DNA of 64,000 nt from CBDBZX01 sp965213645 (GTDB taxonomy: Bacteria; Deinococcota; Deinococci; Deinococcales; Trueperaceae): positions 1,116,001-1,180,000 of the forward strand of contig CBDBZX010000002.1 of assembly GCA_965213645.1 (NCBI GenBank). Reading direction: 5' to 3'. The position numbers and the translations under genes are program-made. The notes under the pieces were generated by a model. It was given only the letters and a program-made list of their open reading frames with translations, was not told the DNA's origin and did not search any database. This document shows, one piece after another, positions 1-8,047 of the stretch (positions are counted from its first letter, which is position 1; each line of letters starts with the position of its first letter).

Positions 1-127
1 GCTCATCCTCCTCTGATGTTCTCCTGAAGATGTTTGCGGTATACTGAAGTCATCAACCATAGGAGGCACCGCCGCCGCTCACAACGTAGACAATTTAGAT
101 AGTGAAGAGTCGAATACGGAACTAAGT

Positions 128-730
128 ATGGATACCGATATAGATACGGCCAACATTCACGCGCTCGACCCATTTGCCTACGACGAGGACTTGGACACGC
201 TCAGTCCCGTTGCCAACGTCAACGCGACGCGGGTGCTCATTCTCAATGCGTCATATGAACCGCTGCATGTCTGCTCGGTCAAACGCGCCGTGGCGCTCCT
301 CATGCATGAGGTCGCTGAGCGCGTCGAGGATAGCGAGCGCGTGCTCCGCTCGCCCAGTCAAATCTTCGTCGTACCGAGCGTCATTCGCCTCAAGAAGTAC
401 GTCAAGCGTCCGCCGCGCCACCGCGTCGCCTTTAACCGCAAAAACGTCTTCCGCCGCGACGACCACACCTGCCAGTACTGCTTTGAAAAGAGCAGCGACC
501 TCACGCTTGATCACGTGTTGCCGCGCAGTCGAGGCGGTGGCACGAGCTGGGAGAACGTGGTGGCGTGCTGCCACAGGTGCAACGCGAAAAAGCGCGACCG
601 CACGCCCGAAGAGGCGCGGATGGCCCTCAAGCGCAAGCCCTATGCGCCGCGCTTCATGTTCAGTTCAGCCTACGGCATCCTGCCGAGCATCGACCCGATT
701 TGGGAGAAGTACCTGCCGCGCTCGAGGTAA
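128..730 (+). CDS. HNH endonuclease family protein
   Basis: A 200-residue protein with a zinc-finger HNH nuclease domain in its C-terminal half. Visible are C115-x2-C118 (CQYC), D128-H129 in LDHVLPRSRGG, N143 in WENVV, and C148/C151 in CCHRCN, which together give the four zinc cysteines and the HNH metal-binding residues. Residues 1-100 resemble the N-terminal part of stand-alone bacterial HNH proteins of unknown cellular role. Proteins of this class nick or cut DNA, but the substrate here is unknown. ATG 128 is the first plausible start in the frame. A perfect AGGAGG lies 61 nt upstream, too far to serve it. A TATACT box at 40-45 may be the promoter. No operon partner follows. Confidence 0.85.
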   Translation: MDTDIDTANIHALDPFAYDEDLDTLSPVANVNATRVLILNASYEPLHVCSVKRAVALLMHEVAERVEDSERVLRSPSQIFVVPSVIRLKKYVKRPPRHRVAFNRKNVFRRDDHTCQYCFEKSSDLTLDHVLPRSRGGGTSWENVVACCHRCNAKKRDRTPEEARMALKRKPYAPRFMFSSAYGILPSIDPIWEKYLPRSR

Positions 731-1074
731 GAGCGGCAGGTAAAAGGGTATGTTCACGAAGTCCCGCGAAGCGCGGTCGTACCCTCGAACGCTCTCAGAT
801 TATGACATCTTTCTTCAGGTTGGTATTGGTAGGCCACGCTGGAAAAGTCACAGAAAGAGGCAAATGCAGTAGGGGCACATGGTTTATTACCGTATAAATC
901 GCCCCACCCGTTTCTTTTATGTCGCGCACTCCCTCACCAAGAAAGATAGTTGTGCGAATAAAGAGGTTGAGCAGTATAACCTCTCGGGGTGGGTCAGGAT
1001 ACGTTCTCTAACGTTCTTCCAGGGCTGACGCATCAAAATTGCAGGCGTTAAGAACGGCGCGGTAGCCGCTAAAT
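731..1074. other. Intergenic stretch without a recognisable gene
   Basis: These 344 bases hold no convincing reading frame, tRNA or rho-independent terminator. The only structure seen is a weak GGGTA/TACCC pairing at about 748-785. Confidence 0.5.
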
Positions 1075-1299
1075 TCAAGTTTCACCCGCTCTTGCGAGTA
1101 TGCGAAGACGGTTCTGCAATTGGCTTAAATCACCCCTTCGAACTTTGGAACCGAAAGCAAAACAGTATGTGGTACGGTCAACTGGAAGCTTCATTAGCGC
1201 AACTATGTCTACGGGCTTTTGATTAAGGTGCGTCAGCCCTGCCGTTCTTCCAAGCAAATTCGGATGTCCTCTAAGCACGGCTTCAAACGTTGAATTCAT
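1075..1299 (-). CDS. Small hypothetical protein
   Basis: A 74-residue frame starting at an ATG preceded on the minus strand by GGAGAGG at good spacing. This is why the internal start at 1299 is chosen over the longer frame reaching 1488. The product is basic, with no membrane segment, signal peptide or motif that I recognise. It runs divergently from nrdJ and has no partner. It may be a real small gene or chance. Confidence 0.35.
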   Translation of the reverse strand: MNSTFEAVLRGHPNLLGRTAGLTHLNQKPVDIVALMKLPVDRTTYCFAFGSKVRRGDLSQLQNRLRILARAGET

Positions 1300-1575
1300 T
1301 GTCCTCTCCTTCAATTCTCTGAACGCTGATCTTCGGGCAGTGATCAAGCCGTCTGGCGAGATTTCTGTGTGAATTATGCCACATCCACATCTCTTTAAGC
1401 ACTTTCCTCCGAGCCTATTTTGGGGTATAGTCCCTTTGTTCCTAAACAAACTATTCGTCAGAGACGGCTTGTATTTCGCCTTGCTCATACATCAGCTTGT
1501 ACCTCTTGCTCATAAAGTGCTACATGTGGTACGTTCTTCAAACGCTACCGTATGTGAAGGTCTCGTCCTCGAGGC

Positions 1576-1604
1576 TTGACGTGACGTGTTGAACGCATTA
1601 AGAT
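1576..1604 (+). promoter_or_regulatory. nrdJ promoter (-35 TTGACG, 17 nt, -10 TAAGAT)
   Basis: TTGACG at 1576-1581 and TAAGAT at 1599-1604 are separated by 17 nt, close to a sigma-70 consensus. The leader to the nrdJ start is about 85 nt and contains two copies of TGTGTAAAT (1610-1618 and 1628-1636), spaced by 18 nt, which could bind a regulator such as NrdR. That last point is a guess. Confidence 0.6.
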
Positions 1605-1694
1605 GTCTGTGTGTAAATGCAACATTATGTGTAAATAGCTGGCAAGCATACTAGATGTAGTCAAGGCTGAGCCCCATTCCTTCGGAGGAACCTC

Positions 1695-4316
1695 ATGGAC
1701 AGACCCACCCCTGCACGCTTAGAGCATTTCGATGACCACGCCGTCGCCATCGCCAAACGGCAGTATTTCCAGCCAGGGGACGAGGGGCTGGAGGGTCTTT
1801 TCGGGCGCGTCGCTGGGTGGGTGGCGAGCTGTGAGGAAGGTGAGCAACAAGCTCAGTACGAGAACGCCTTTTATGAGCTGATGGCGTCGAAGCGCTTTTG
1901 CCCCGGTGGGCGCGTCTTGGCGGGCGCGGACACAAGTCACGGCAACGTCTTAAACTGTTTTGTTCAAGACGGTAGCCCCGAAACGCCCGGTACGGACGCC
2001 TGGGTGCTCGGTCTCGCCACGAAACTGGCGCTCGTCACCAAGGTTGGCGGCGGCAACGGGCTCTGTTTGGACCCGTTGAAGCCTAAGCGCCCTTACACGC
2101 AAAACGTAGGCAACCTCTTCGTCACGGTGTCGCCCTCGCACCCCGACTACGCCAAGGTCAAGTCGGGGACGTACATGGACCTCGTTCACGGCAAGTATGT
2201 GACGAAGGGGTATCGGTACTCGAGCTTTGTAGAACTAGACGAGGTTGACGCAGGCGCGAACGTGCAAGAGGTCGGCGACTCCGTCGAGAGCATTTGGCAA
2301 GGGGCAGGGGAGATGATTCGCACCCTCCTGCGCGGTGAGGATGTCGTGTTGGACCTCTCGCGCTTGCGCTCGGAGGGGACGCCCGTCAAAGGCTCGGGTG
2401 GCACGAGCAGCGGGCCGTCATCGTTTGCGGTGGAGGTCTTTGATAACTTCGCGTATTGGGCGTCTTTGGGCGGAGCTTCGTTCGCAGGGCCAATTGCGAC
2501 GTTGCGCTACGTCTACGCGCCCACGCTGAGAGTGATAAGGCAAGGAGGCACAAGAAGGGGTGCCGGGATGGCGACGATGTCCGCCACGCACCCTGACATC
2601 CAAGACTTCATCACCTGTAAAGACTTGGCTAGGGAAGAGGTGGAAGGAGACATCTCGACCTTTAATATCTCGGTTTTAGTCACCGACGATTTCATGCAGC
2701 GTTCAAAGGGTCAGAAAAGTGGCACTTTACACGACGTCGCCGAGCACGCCTGGCAGACAGGTGAGCCAGGGCTTATCTTTATCGACCGCATCAACGAGTT
2801 CAACCCGGTGCGGGAGAGTCTGGGGAATATTAAGGCGACGAATCCATGTGGTGAAATCCCGCTTTTCCCCGGCGAACCCTGCGACTTAGGCGCTATCAAC
2901 CTCGCCCAATATGTGAGCACGACCAACCAAGGTACAAGCGGCTTCAACTGGACGAGCTTCCGTCAAGACGTCAAGACCTGCATCCGCTTTTTAGATAACG
3001 TCCTAGAGGTTAATAAGTTCGCTTTAGAGGACAACCGCACCATGAGCATGAAGCTGCGCCGCTTGGGGCTCGGCGTCATGGGCTTAGCTGACGCTTTAAT
3101 CAAAATGGGGCTCACCTACAACTCGCAAGCGGGTCGAGACGCCGTCAAGAAGATGATCACCGAGTTGCGCGAGAACGCTACCGACGCGAGTAAAGAACTT
3201 GCCGAGGAGCGCGGCGTCTTTCCGGGGATTGAGCAGAGCAGCGTCAAAGAGCCGCGCCGTAACATCGCCCTCTTAACCGTTGCGCCAACGGGCACGACCA
3301 GTATGCTCATGGGCGTCTCCTCGGGCGTCGAGCCTATCTTTGCGCCCTTTATCTACCGTAAAATTGGCGACTCGTACGCTGCTCTAATCTCACCGCTGTT
3401 CAAAGAGATGTTAGAAGCGCACACCCCCCACCCCAATTACAGGCAAGGTAACGCTTGGGATTGGGATAAGGTCGTCGCAGCGGTGCAAGAGCAGCACGGC
3501 AGCGTGCAGGGGCTGGACTTTATTCCACGAGAGGTCAGAGACGTGCTGGTGTGCGCCCACGATATCAAGAGCGAAGACCACGTCAAGATGCAGGGCACGG
3601 TGCAGAGCGCCTTCGACGAGGGCGGTGAGATGGTGGCGAACAGCATCTCGAAAACCATCAACATGCTTAACAAAGCGACGATAGGCGATGTGTACGAGGC
3701 GTACAGCCTAGCTTATGAGACGGGCTGCAAAGGGATTACGGTCTACCGGGACGGCAGCCGGCAGTTCCAAGTCTTGAGCACGAAAAAAGAGGTGCAAGAG
3801 AAAGCGCAGGCCGCACCTGCGCCTGTAGCCGCCGCACCCGCCCCCAAGGAGTCCCGCTTACCGGGCGAACCTCTCTTTGACCGCCCTTGTCGTTTGGTCG
3901 GCTTTACCGACAACGTCAAGCTCACCATGTCCTCAGGTGAGCGCCGGAGCTTCTACATCACCATCAATAAACAAGACGACTTGCCGACCGAAGTCTTTAT
4001 CCAGTCAGGTAAGGGCGGCGAAGAGATCATGGCGGACTCTGAAGCGCTCGGTCGCCTCGCCTCGATTGCGCTCCAATATGGTGTTCCGGCTGAGGCGATT
4101 GTCAAGACGCTGCGCGGCATCAACGGCGGTATGTACGGTACATATCAGGGCCGCGTGGTCGCCTCGAAAGCGGACCTCATCGCGGTAGCATTGGAGAGCG
4201 CTGGGGTTGAAAATGAGTTGAATAGAGGGCTCGCCTGCCCGGACTGCGGTGCGCCCTTGCGCTTTGAGGAGGGATGTCAAAAGTGTGAGAGCTGTGGTTA
4301 CAGCAAGTGTAGTTAG
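1695..4316 (+). CDS. nrdJ: Adenosylcobalamin-dependent (class II) ribonucleotide reductase
   Basis: An 873-residue class II ribonucleotide reductase, which makes deoxyribonucleotides with an adenosylcobalamin radical and needs no oxygen. NPCGEIPL around residue 383 carries the catalytic thiyl-radical cysteine (about C385). FNISVLVTD, the phosphate-binding PTGTTSMLMG and SSGVEPIFA follow in family order. The C-terminal tail CPDCGAP...CESCGYSKC holds paired CxxC motifs that re-reduce the active site. The start has GGAGGA 8 nt upstream. A strong promoter and a strong terminator frame it as a single-gene unit. Length and motifs fit the family fully. The thioredoxin reductase at 8048 could feed electrons to it through thioredoxin. 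Confidence 0.97.
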   Translation: MDRPTPARLEHFDDHAVAIAKRQYFQPGDEGLEGLFGRVAGWVASCEEGEQQAQYENAFYELMASKRFCPGGRVLAGADTSHGNVLNCFVQDGSPETPGTDAWVLGLATKLALVTKVGGGNGLCLDPLKPKRPYTQNVGNLFVTVSPSHPDYAKVKSGTYMDLVHGKYVTKGYRYSSFVELDEVDAGANVQEVGDSVESIWQGAGEMIRTLLRGEDVVLDLSRLRSEGTPVKGSGGTSSGPSSFAVEVFDNFAYWASLGGASFAGPIATLRYVYAPTLRVIRQGGTRRGAGMATMSATHPDIQDFITCKDLAREEVEGDISTFNISVLVTDDFMQRSKGQKSGTLHDVAEHAWQTGEPGLIFIDRINEFNPVRESLGNIKATNPCGEIPLFPGEPCDLGAINLAQYVSTTNQGTSGFNWTSFRQDVKTCIRFLDNVLEVNKFALEDNRTMSMKLRRLGLGVMGLADALIKMGLTYNSQAGRDAVKKMITELRENATDASKELAEERGVFPGIEQSSVKEPRRNIALLTVAPTGTTSMLMGVSSGVEPIFAPFIYRKIGDSYAALISPLFKEMLEAHTPHPNYRQGNAWDWDKVVAAVQEQHGSVQGLDFIPREVRDVLVCAHDIKSEDHVKMQGTVQSAFDEGGEMVANSISKTINMLNKATIGDVYEAYSLAYETGCKGITVYRDGSRQFQVLSTKKEVQEKAQAAPAPVAAAPAPKESRLPGEPLFDRPCRLVGFTDNVKLTMSSGERRSFYITINKQDDLPTEVFIQSGKGGEEIMADSEALGRLASIALQYGVPAEAIVKTLRGINGGMYGTYQGRVVASKADLIAVALESAGVENELNRGLACPDCGAPLRFEEGCQKCESCGYSKCS

Positions 4317-4331
4317 GTAACAAAAGACATA

Positions 4332-4363
4332 ACGGGGGTGAGCTTTTGCTCACCCCCGTGTTT
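4332..4363 (+). terminator. Rho-independent terminator of nrdJ
   Basis: A perfect 12-bp stem, ACGGGGGTGAGC (4332-4343) against GCTCACCCCCGT (4348-4359), with a TTTT loop. It sits 16 nt after the nrdJ stop. The U tract after it is short. Confidence 0.85.
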
Positions 4364-4459
4364 ATGGAGCTTCCTTGTATTTAACCCCCGTCATAGATTT
4401 CTATAGATGGAATGAGAAGGTCACGTTCCCAAAACGCAGCACTGTAAAAGTCTGCAAGT

Positions 4460-4550
4460 AGTACGGATTCCGGTTGATTACTGCATAAACTCCGACACTG
4501 CGTGCTTCTACGGATTCGTCGTTTATTCCGTTACCACCGGAATCCGTACT
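4460..4550. repeat. Hairpin element E0 (variable-stem family)
   Basis: Perfect 14-bp inverted repeats, AGTACGGATTCCGG (4460-4473) and CCGGAATCCGTACT (4537-4550), enclose 63 nt. The right-hand loop GATTCGTCG...GTTACCACCGG resembles GATTCGTTGATGTTACCACCGG of E2 at 5228-5311, but the stem sequence differs. Confidence 0.7.
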
Positions 4551-4567
4551 TGTTCCTACTCGCAGAG

Positions 4568-4648
4568 GAGCCTTCAGCCGGTGGTAACATCAACGAATAG
4601 CTAATATGGGTAGCGTCACAGCGGCATGATACGCCCGGCTGATGGCTC
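4568..4648. repeat. Hairpin element E1 (variable-stem family)
   Basis: GAGCCTTCAGCCGG (4568-4581) pairs with CCGGCTGATGGCTC (4635-4648), 13 of 14 positions. In reverse complement the loop carries GGCGTATCATGCCG and ATTCGTTGATGTTACCA. Both blocks are also in E2, which lies in the opposite orientation. Confidence 0.75.
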
Positions 4649-4650
4649 TT

Positions 4651-4697
4651 TTCCGCTCGGGATTAAACACACGACTTTATCGCGTGTTTAACCGGAA
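4651..4697. repeat. Hairpin upstream of the IS110 remnant
   Basis: TTAAACACACGA (4663-4674) pairs with TCGCGTGTTTAA (4680-4691) around a 5-nt loop. An outer TTCCG/CGGAA pairing extends it. It lies 70 nt before the IS110 transposase fragment. It could be part of the structured left end of that element, where IS110-group elements encode their guide (bridge) RNA. Confidence 0.5.
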
Positions 4698-4766
4698 AGG
4701 GTATAAGTTACGGGTTCAAAGGACCCAGGAAAGGAACGTGACCTGAAAAAGCATAGCAAGAAACAG

Positions 4767-4927
4767 GTGGTGGGGCTAGACGTCGGGAATATTCAAAGCC
4801 AGGTATGTGTGTTGGACAAAGCGAGCGGTGCGGTTGTAGCGCGGCGTAGTATCGCGACAGCGAAAGAGGAGATGTTTAGCTACTTCACCGGGTTGCGTTC
4901 TAGCCTGGTTATTTTAGAGGTCGGAAC
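4767..4927 (+). pseudogene. IS110-family transposase, N-terminal fragment
   Basis: Only about the first 54 codons of an IS110-family (DEDD) transposase remain, from a GTG start. VVGLDVGNIQSQVCVLD carries the first catalytic Asp, and VILEVGT the Glu region. Homology stops at about 4927, where the terminal repeat of the IS3-like element begins; the frame closes 43 nt later inside that element. The region after 6451 (SSQAGYVIL in one frame) may be a degraded continuation, but this is weak. IS110 enzymes are RNA-guided recombinases; this copy is dead. Confidence 0.75.
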
Positions 4928-4956
4928 GGTAATGCCCCACGATTTTCTCCCAAAAG

Positions 4957-5972
4957 CTAAGCTAGTGTAGCCTGCTCCTGTAGTTTTTGCCAGGGGGTCA
5001 TGTAGCTAATCGAGCTGTGAAAACGTGTTTGGTTATACCACTGCTTAAACTTAGGGACGAGGTCTCGAAGTTCTGATAGGGTTTCGGGCTCGTGCCGAAA
5101 GGCGAAGTCGTGAAGGTTTTGTTGAGGCGCTCCAAGATGCCCATACCGCCGACCTGGTTGATCTTGCTGCGAACCCAACAACCGAACTGCTGACAGAGCG
5201 TTTGGAAGTGCCCTGAGGTAAAGTCGAAAAGCCTTTAGCCGGGCGTATCATGCCGTTGCCGCCGCATAGATTGAGTGATTCGTTGATGTTACCACCGGCT
5301 AAAGGCTCTTTAACCGGCATCACTCTGCACGACGAGCGGCTCGTCAATGCCGAGGTCACGCAGCCTCTTTCGTGCCTCTTGCAAAGCGTCGGCAGCGAGC
5401 GTTTTAGACAAGCTTCTGACCACTTTGAGAGCCAAACAAGGTACTAGGTCCAACGGGCCGGGCTTTGCCCGTACGAGCGCGGGAGGCGACGTCCTGCACG
5501 ATATAAACCCAGTCTACACCGTCACCTAGAGTGAGTCCAGTGGCGTCTATTTACACCTTGCGTCCCTCGGGAAGTTGACACGTAGGGGTCACGGCAGGGC
5601 TCTCGCGGCGCTTTCTCTTAGGGGTTTCCCGCTTGAGCCCGAGCCAGGTTAGGGCGTAGCCAGGTTAGGGCATAGCCCTTCGCCTAGTGGCGATGACCTA
5701 TGCGCCATGACGTTTCTGGCGCGCTCTCTACCCAGAGCAAAGCGTTTGTCGAGTTCGACGTAGATGCGTCTGTAACCATAAGTCGGGTGCTTTAGCGCCT
5801 CCGCTTTCACCTGTTTATGCGCCTCTCGTTCGGCTCGGCTTCGCGCTCGGCGCTGTTGTTCTGTCTCCAGGTAATAGCGCAAGTGCCAGCGTGCTACCTC
5901 TGCGAAACAGCAAAAACCTCTGAGCGAGATGCGCTGCTGATATTGCTTATACACCCTCGCCACCTCTGCCAT
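4957..5972 (-). pseudogene. IS3-like transposase orfB, broken
   Basis: Pieces of one integrase-type transposase can be followed on the minus strand through frame changes. HPTYGYRRIYVELDKRFALG (about 5972-5690) is the N-terminal helix region. DATGLTLGDGVDWVYIVQD (about 5555-5500) carries the first catalytic Asp. EPLVVQSDAG (about 5350-5313) carries the second. After element E2 the protein resumes at FTSGHFQTLCQQFG and ends with KQWYNQTRFHSSISYMTPW at 4957. E2 brings an immediate TAA, and further stops and shifts lie near 5590-5650 and 5400-5450. The gene cannot make active transposase. Confidence 0.75.
5228..5311. repeat. Hairpin element E2 inserted in the transposase gene
   Basis: AAAGCCTTTAGCCGG (5228-5242) pairs with CCGGCTAAAGGC (5295-5306). 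The loop starts with GCGTATCATGCCGTT and ends with ATTCGTTGATGTTACCA. It interrupts the transposase exactly between SDAG and DFTSGHF, the conserved second-Asp motif. 87 nt separate those codons where one codon is expected, giving an insertion of about 84 nt. Confidence 0.8.
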
Positions 5973-5983
5973 ACTCAGAGGCT

Positions 5984-6110
5984 AAAGAGCCCTTAGCAGC
6001 TAGCGGGAGCGGTCCACGCGACGCGTATCATGCCGTTACTAAGCTGCTGCGTCTATGACCAGATGCAGTCGCGTGGTTCCGCTCCCGCTAGACCTGCTGC
6101 AAAGGGCTTT
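5984..6110. repeat. Hairpin element E3 between orfA and orfB
   Basis: A long imperfect palindrome. The inner arms TAGCGGGAGCGG and CCGCTCCCGCTA, the CACGCGA/TCGCGTG pairs, and outer AAAGAGCCC...GGGCTTT arms give stems of about 40 nt. The loop begins GCGTATCATGCCGTT, identical over 15 nt to the loop of E2, while the stem is unrelated to it. Confidence 0.75.
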
Positions 6111-6400
6111 ATGAGCTTTTTTAGAATCTCGACCTCCAGCGTCTTTTCGCCTAGCACCTTCTTGAGCTGGTCGTTCTCCCTCTGTAGCGCTTTGTCACCC
6201 GAGGCGCTAGCACCATCTCTGAATGCTTGTTTGCCCCCCTCCATGAAGGCTCTACGCCATTTGTGCAGTAGACTCTCATCTACGCCGTGCTGCCGCGCTA
6301 CCTCCGCTACCGTGACGTCCTCTCGAAAGGTTGCCAACACCATCACCGCTTTTTCATCGGCTGTGCGCTGCTTTCTCTGCTTGCCTATGTCATCCTCCAA
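6053..6400 (-). CDS. IS3-like transposase orfA
   Basis: A 115-residue frame that is mostly IS3 orfA. The helix-turn-helix VTVAEVARQHGVDESLLHKW lies at about residues 30-49, followed by a leucine-zipper-like tail LQRENDQLKKVLGEKTLEVE. It would bind the IS ends and be fused to orfB by frameshifting. The last 20 or so residues come from hairpin E3, so the natural orfA/orfB junction is lost. The protein may still be made, but the element lacks a working orfB. Confidence 0.75.
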   Translation of the reverse strand: MEDDIGKQRKQRTADEKAVMVLATFREDVTVAEVARQHGVDESLLHKWRRAFMEGGKQAFRDGASASGDKALQRENDQLKKVLGEKTLEVEILKKLIKPFAAGLAGAEPRDCIWS

Positions 6401-6611
6401 ATCCTTGCTTATTGTCGCAGGCTTCCGGGAGATTTTCTTAGGGCATTACCGAGTGTTGCTTCTAGTCAAGCTGGTTATGTAATTTTACGAAGTAAACGAA
6501 CGGTCGCATCGCTTCGCGCACTCAAACCAGATGACTATAGTGCCCCGCCTCTAGGGGTATACCTGCTATCTTTAACCTCTTCACCACCTAACTTAATTTT
6601 ATTAGCGTTTC

Positions 6612-6641
6612 CACGTTTCATTGCTACAGCAATGAAACGTG
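6612..6641. repeat. Perfect 14-bp hairpin downstream of the IS110 transposase
   Basis: CACGTTTCATTGCT (6612-6625) and AGCAATGAAACGTG (6628-6641) are exact complements separated by 2 nt. It lies 20 nt beyond the stop of the minus-strand IS110 gene, in what should be that element's right end. It may be a terminator or an end structure. Confidence 0.65.
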
Positions 6642-6660
6642 CGAGATACTCTGTTAAAAG

Positions 6661-7603
6661 TCAAGGTTCTAGGGTTGGTTTGAAGGGTTGGTTAGAGCAT
6701 AGAACGCCGTAGACGATACGAAGCAGCTTTGCCATAGCAGCGACGAGCGCAACTTTCTTAGGTTTACCTTGCGCGAGCAGGCGTTCATAGAAGGTGCGGA
6801 TACGAGGGTTAAAGCGCTTGGCACAGAGCGCAGGCATGTAGAGCAGACGTCTAAGCGTGGATGACCCCATACGGCTTATCGCGGTGTAAGCTCTGTACGT
6901 TCCTGATTCATGACGCCGAGGTGTCAAGCCAGCCCAAGCGACAAGACAACTGGCTGAAGCAAAGCGCCTGACATCGCCGATTTCGGCAAGGAGACTGCAA
7001 GCCGTGAGCTTGGCAATGCCTGGAATACTCTCGAGCAGTTCGACATCCGAGCGCTGATCTTCTAGGGCGTCTTCGAGCTGTTGTTCGAGTTGCCTGCTTC
7101 TCCTCTTTTAGGGAGCGGATGCGGCGCTTGAGCGACGCTTTAACACCTTGGGGAGCGAGTCCAGCTTCGGCTGCTCCAAGGCGGTTTTTGAGGCGGGTCA
7201 TATCATCATTTAAGGCTTGTAATTCTCTAACGATGTCTTTAGCTTGCTCGTTTAACTTAGGGCTAGGCGTAGGCTCACGTTCTTTAGCGAACTGGGCTAA
7301 GAGCGCCGCGTCTACTTTGTCTGTTTTATTGCGCCGATTCTGGCTCTTTGCAAAGCCGAGAATCTGTCTGGGGTTGATGACGCTCACCAGAACGTTCTGT
7401 GCTTGTAAATCTTGTTGTAGACGCAAGTGGTAGACGCCAGTCGCCTCTAAGACAACGCGGGAATATCGGTCTTTAAGCGTAGCGATGATCTGCTCAAAGC
7501 CTGTTTTATTATTCTCGACACGAAGGTGCTTGACTTCCCCGGTAGCCGCTAAGATGCAAACGTCCAAGTGCGCTTTACTGACGTCAATACCAATCCAGCA
7601 CAT
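6661..7603 (-). pseudogene. IS110-family transposase, frameshifted
   Basis: A full-length IS110-family (RNA-guided DEDD recombinase) gene on the minus strand with one frame break. The N-terminal RuvC-like part starts at ATG 7603: GIDVSKAHLDV, LEATGVYH and NKTDKVDAALLAQFA supply the DEDD acidic residues. After SLKEEK near 7095 the protein continues one frame over (QLEQQLEDALEDQRSDVELL) into the Transposase_20 part, LLESIPGIAKLTACSLLAEIG. It ends with TPRRHESGTYRAYTAI, where the Ser of HESG is the expected catalytic serine. A single-base change explains the break. IS110 genes are not known to use programmed frameshifting, so I call it a pseudogene. Confidence 0.8.
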
Positions 7604-8047
7604 GCTTGACCTCCTCTAGGCAGAGTTACCCTTATCCACCTTCACACCGGGCTTGTTATTCGACCTCAAAGGGTCAGGATACTTCTTCGGTATCTTGAAG
7701 GTGGCAAGAGGTGGAGCTATCTCGGGTACGAACTTTTGAGTTCACGGATGCGAACGCTCTTCTCTCTTGCCTGTAGTCAACATACAAGCGGATGCGAGAA
7801 GAAATAGACACAGTCAGTTGGTGCAGCGAAGCGTGGAAGTGCTATATACGTCTGTTTTCGTCCTATCCCTCATCATCTATCTTTTGGAACTTTTTCTATG
7901 TGGTGGGGCAGTACTAGAGATAACCGCGACTTTGCAGTCATCTCTCAAAGCAGGACGGTTAGACCTGAATATACCCCCCATAGGTATTTTATTGTACAGT
8001 TCCCTACTCGTTAGAGTGCTACAGTAGGCAGTGTGCAGGAGGATTTC
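7604..8047. other. IS110 5' noncoding region (possible bridge RNA) and trxB upstream region
   Basis: The roughly 190 bases upstream of the IS110 start (7604-7790, minus strand) are gene-free. They contain small hairpins, e.g. GATAC-7 nt-GTATC near 7667-7685. IS110-group elements carry their guide RNA here, so this is the place to look for one. The rest, to 8036, is AT-rich and leads to trxB. No convincing coding frame is present. Confidence 0.4.

Larger units (their letters stand above)
4927..6451 (-). mobile_element. Degenerate IS3-like insertion sequence
   Basis: Imperfect terminal inverted repeats start with CGGTAATGCCC at both ends (4927-4957, and reverse complement of 6421-6451) and share TCTCCC further in. 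Inside, on the minus strand, lie an orfA and a broken orfB. The element sits in the IS110 gene fragment at 4767 and itself carries hairpin elements E2 and E3. No clear target duplication remains. Confidence 0.7.

Noticed and set aside
1376..1579. Open frame upstream of nrdJ on the plus strand
   Set aside because: No ribosome binding site, no recognisable motif, and it overlaps the nrdJ promoter.
1605..1694. Cobalamin riboswitch in the nrdJ leader
   Set aside because: The leader is only about 90 nt and shows no B12-box-like sequence or long structure; it is too short for a B12 riboswitch.
4705..4730. tRNA T-arm-like sequence GGGTTCAAAGGACCC
   Set aside because: The stem pairs only three bases and no acceptor, D or anticodon arms surround it.
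4460..6110. Integron attC sites as an explanation for the hairpin elements
   Set aside because: No cassette genes, no integrase and no paired GTTRRRY/RYYYAAC core sites at the stem ends.
6030..6482. Open frames on the plus strand across the IS3-like orfA
   Set aside because: They mirror the minus-strand orfA, which has the helix-turn-helix and zipper motifs.
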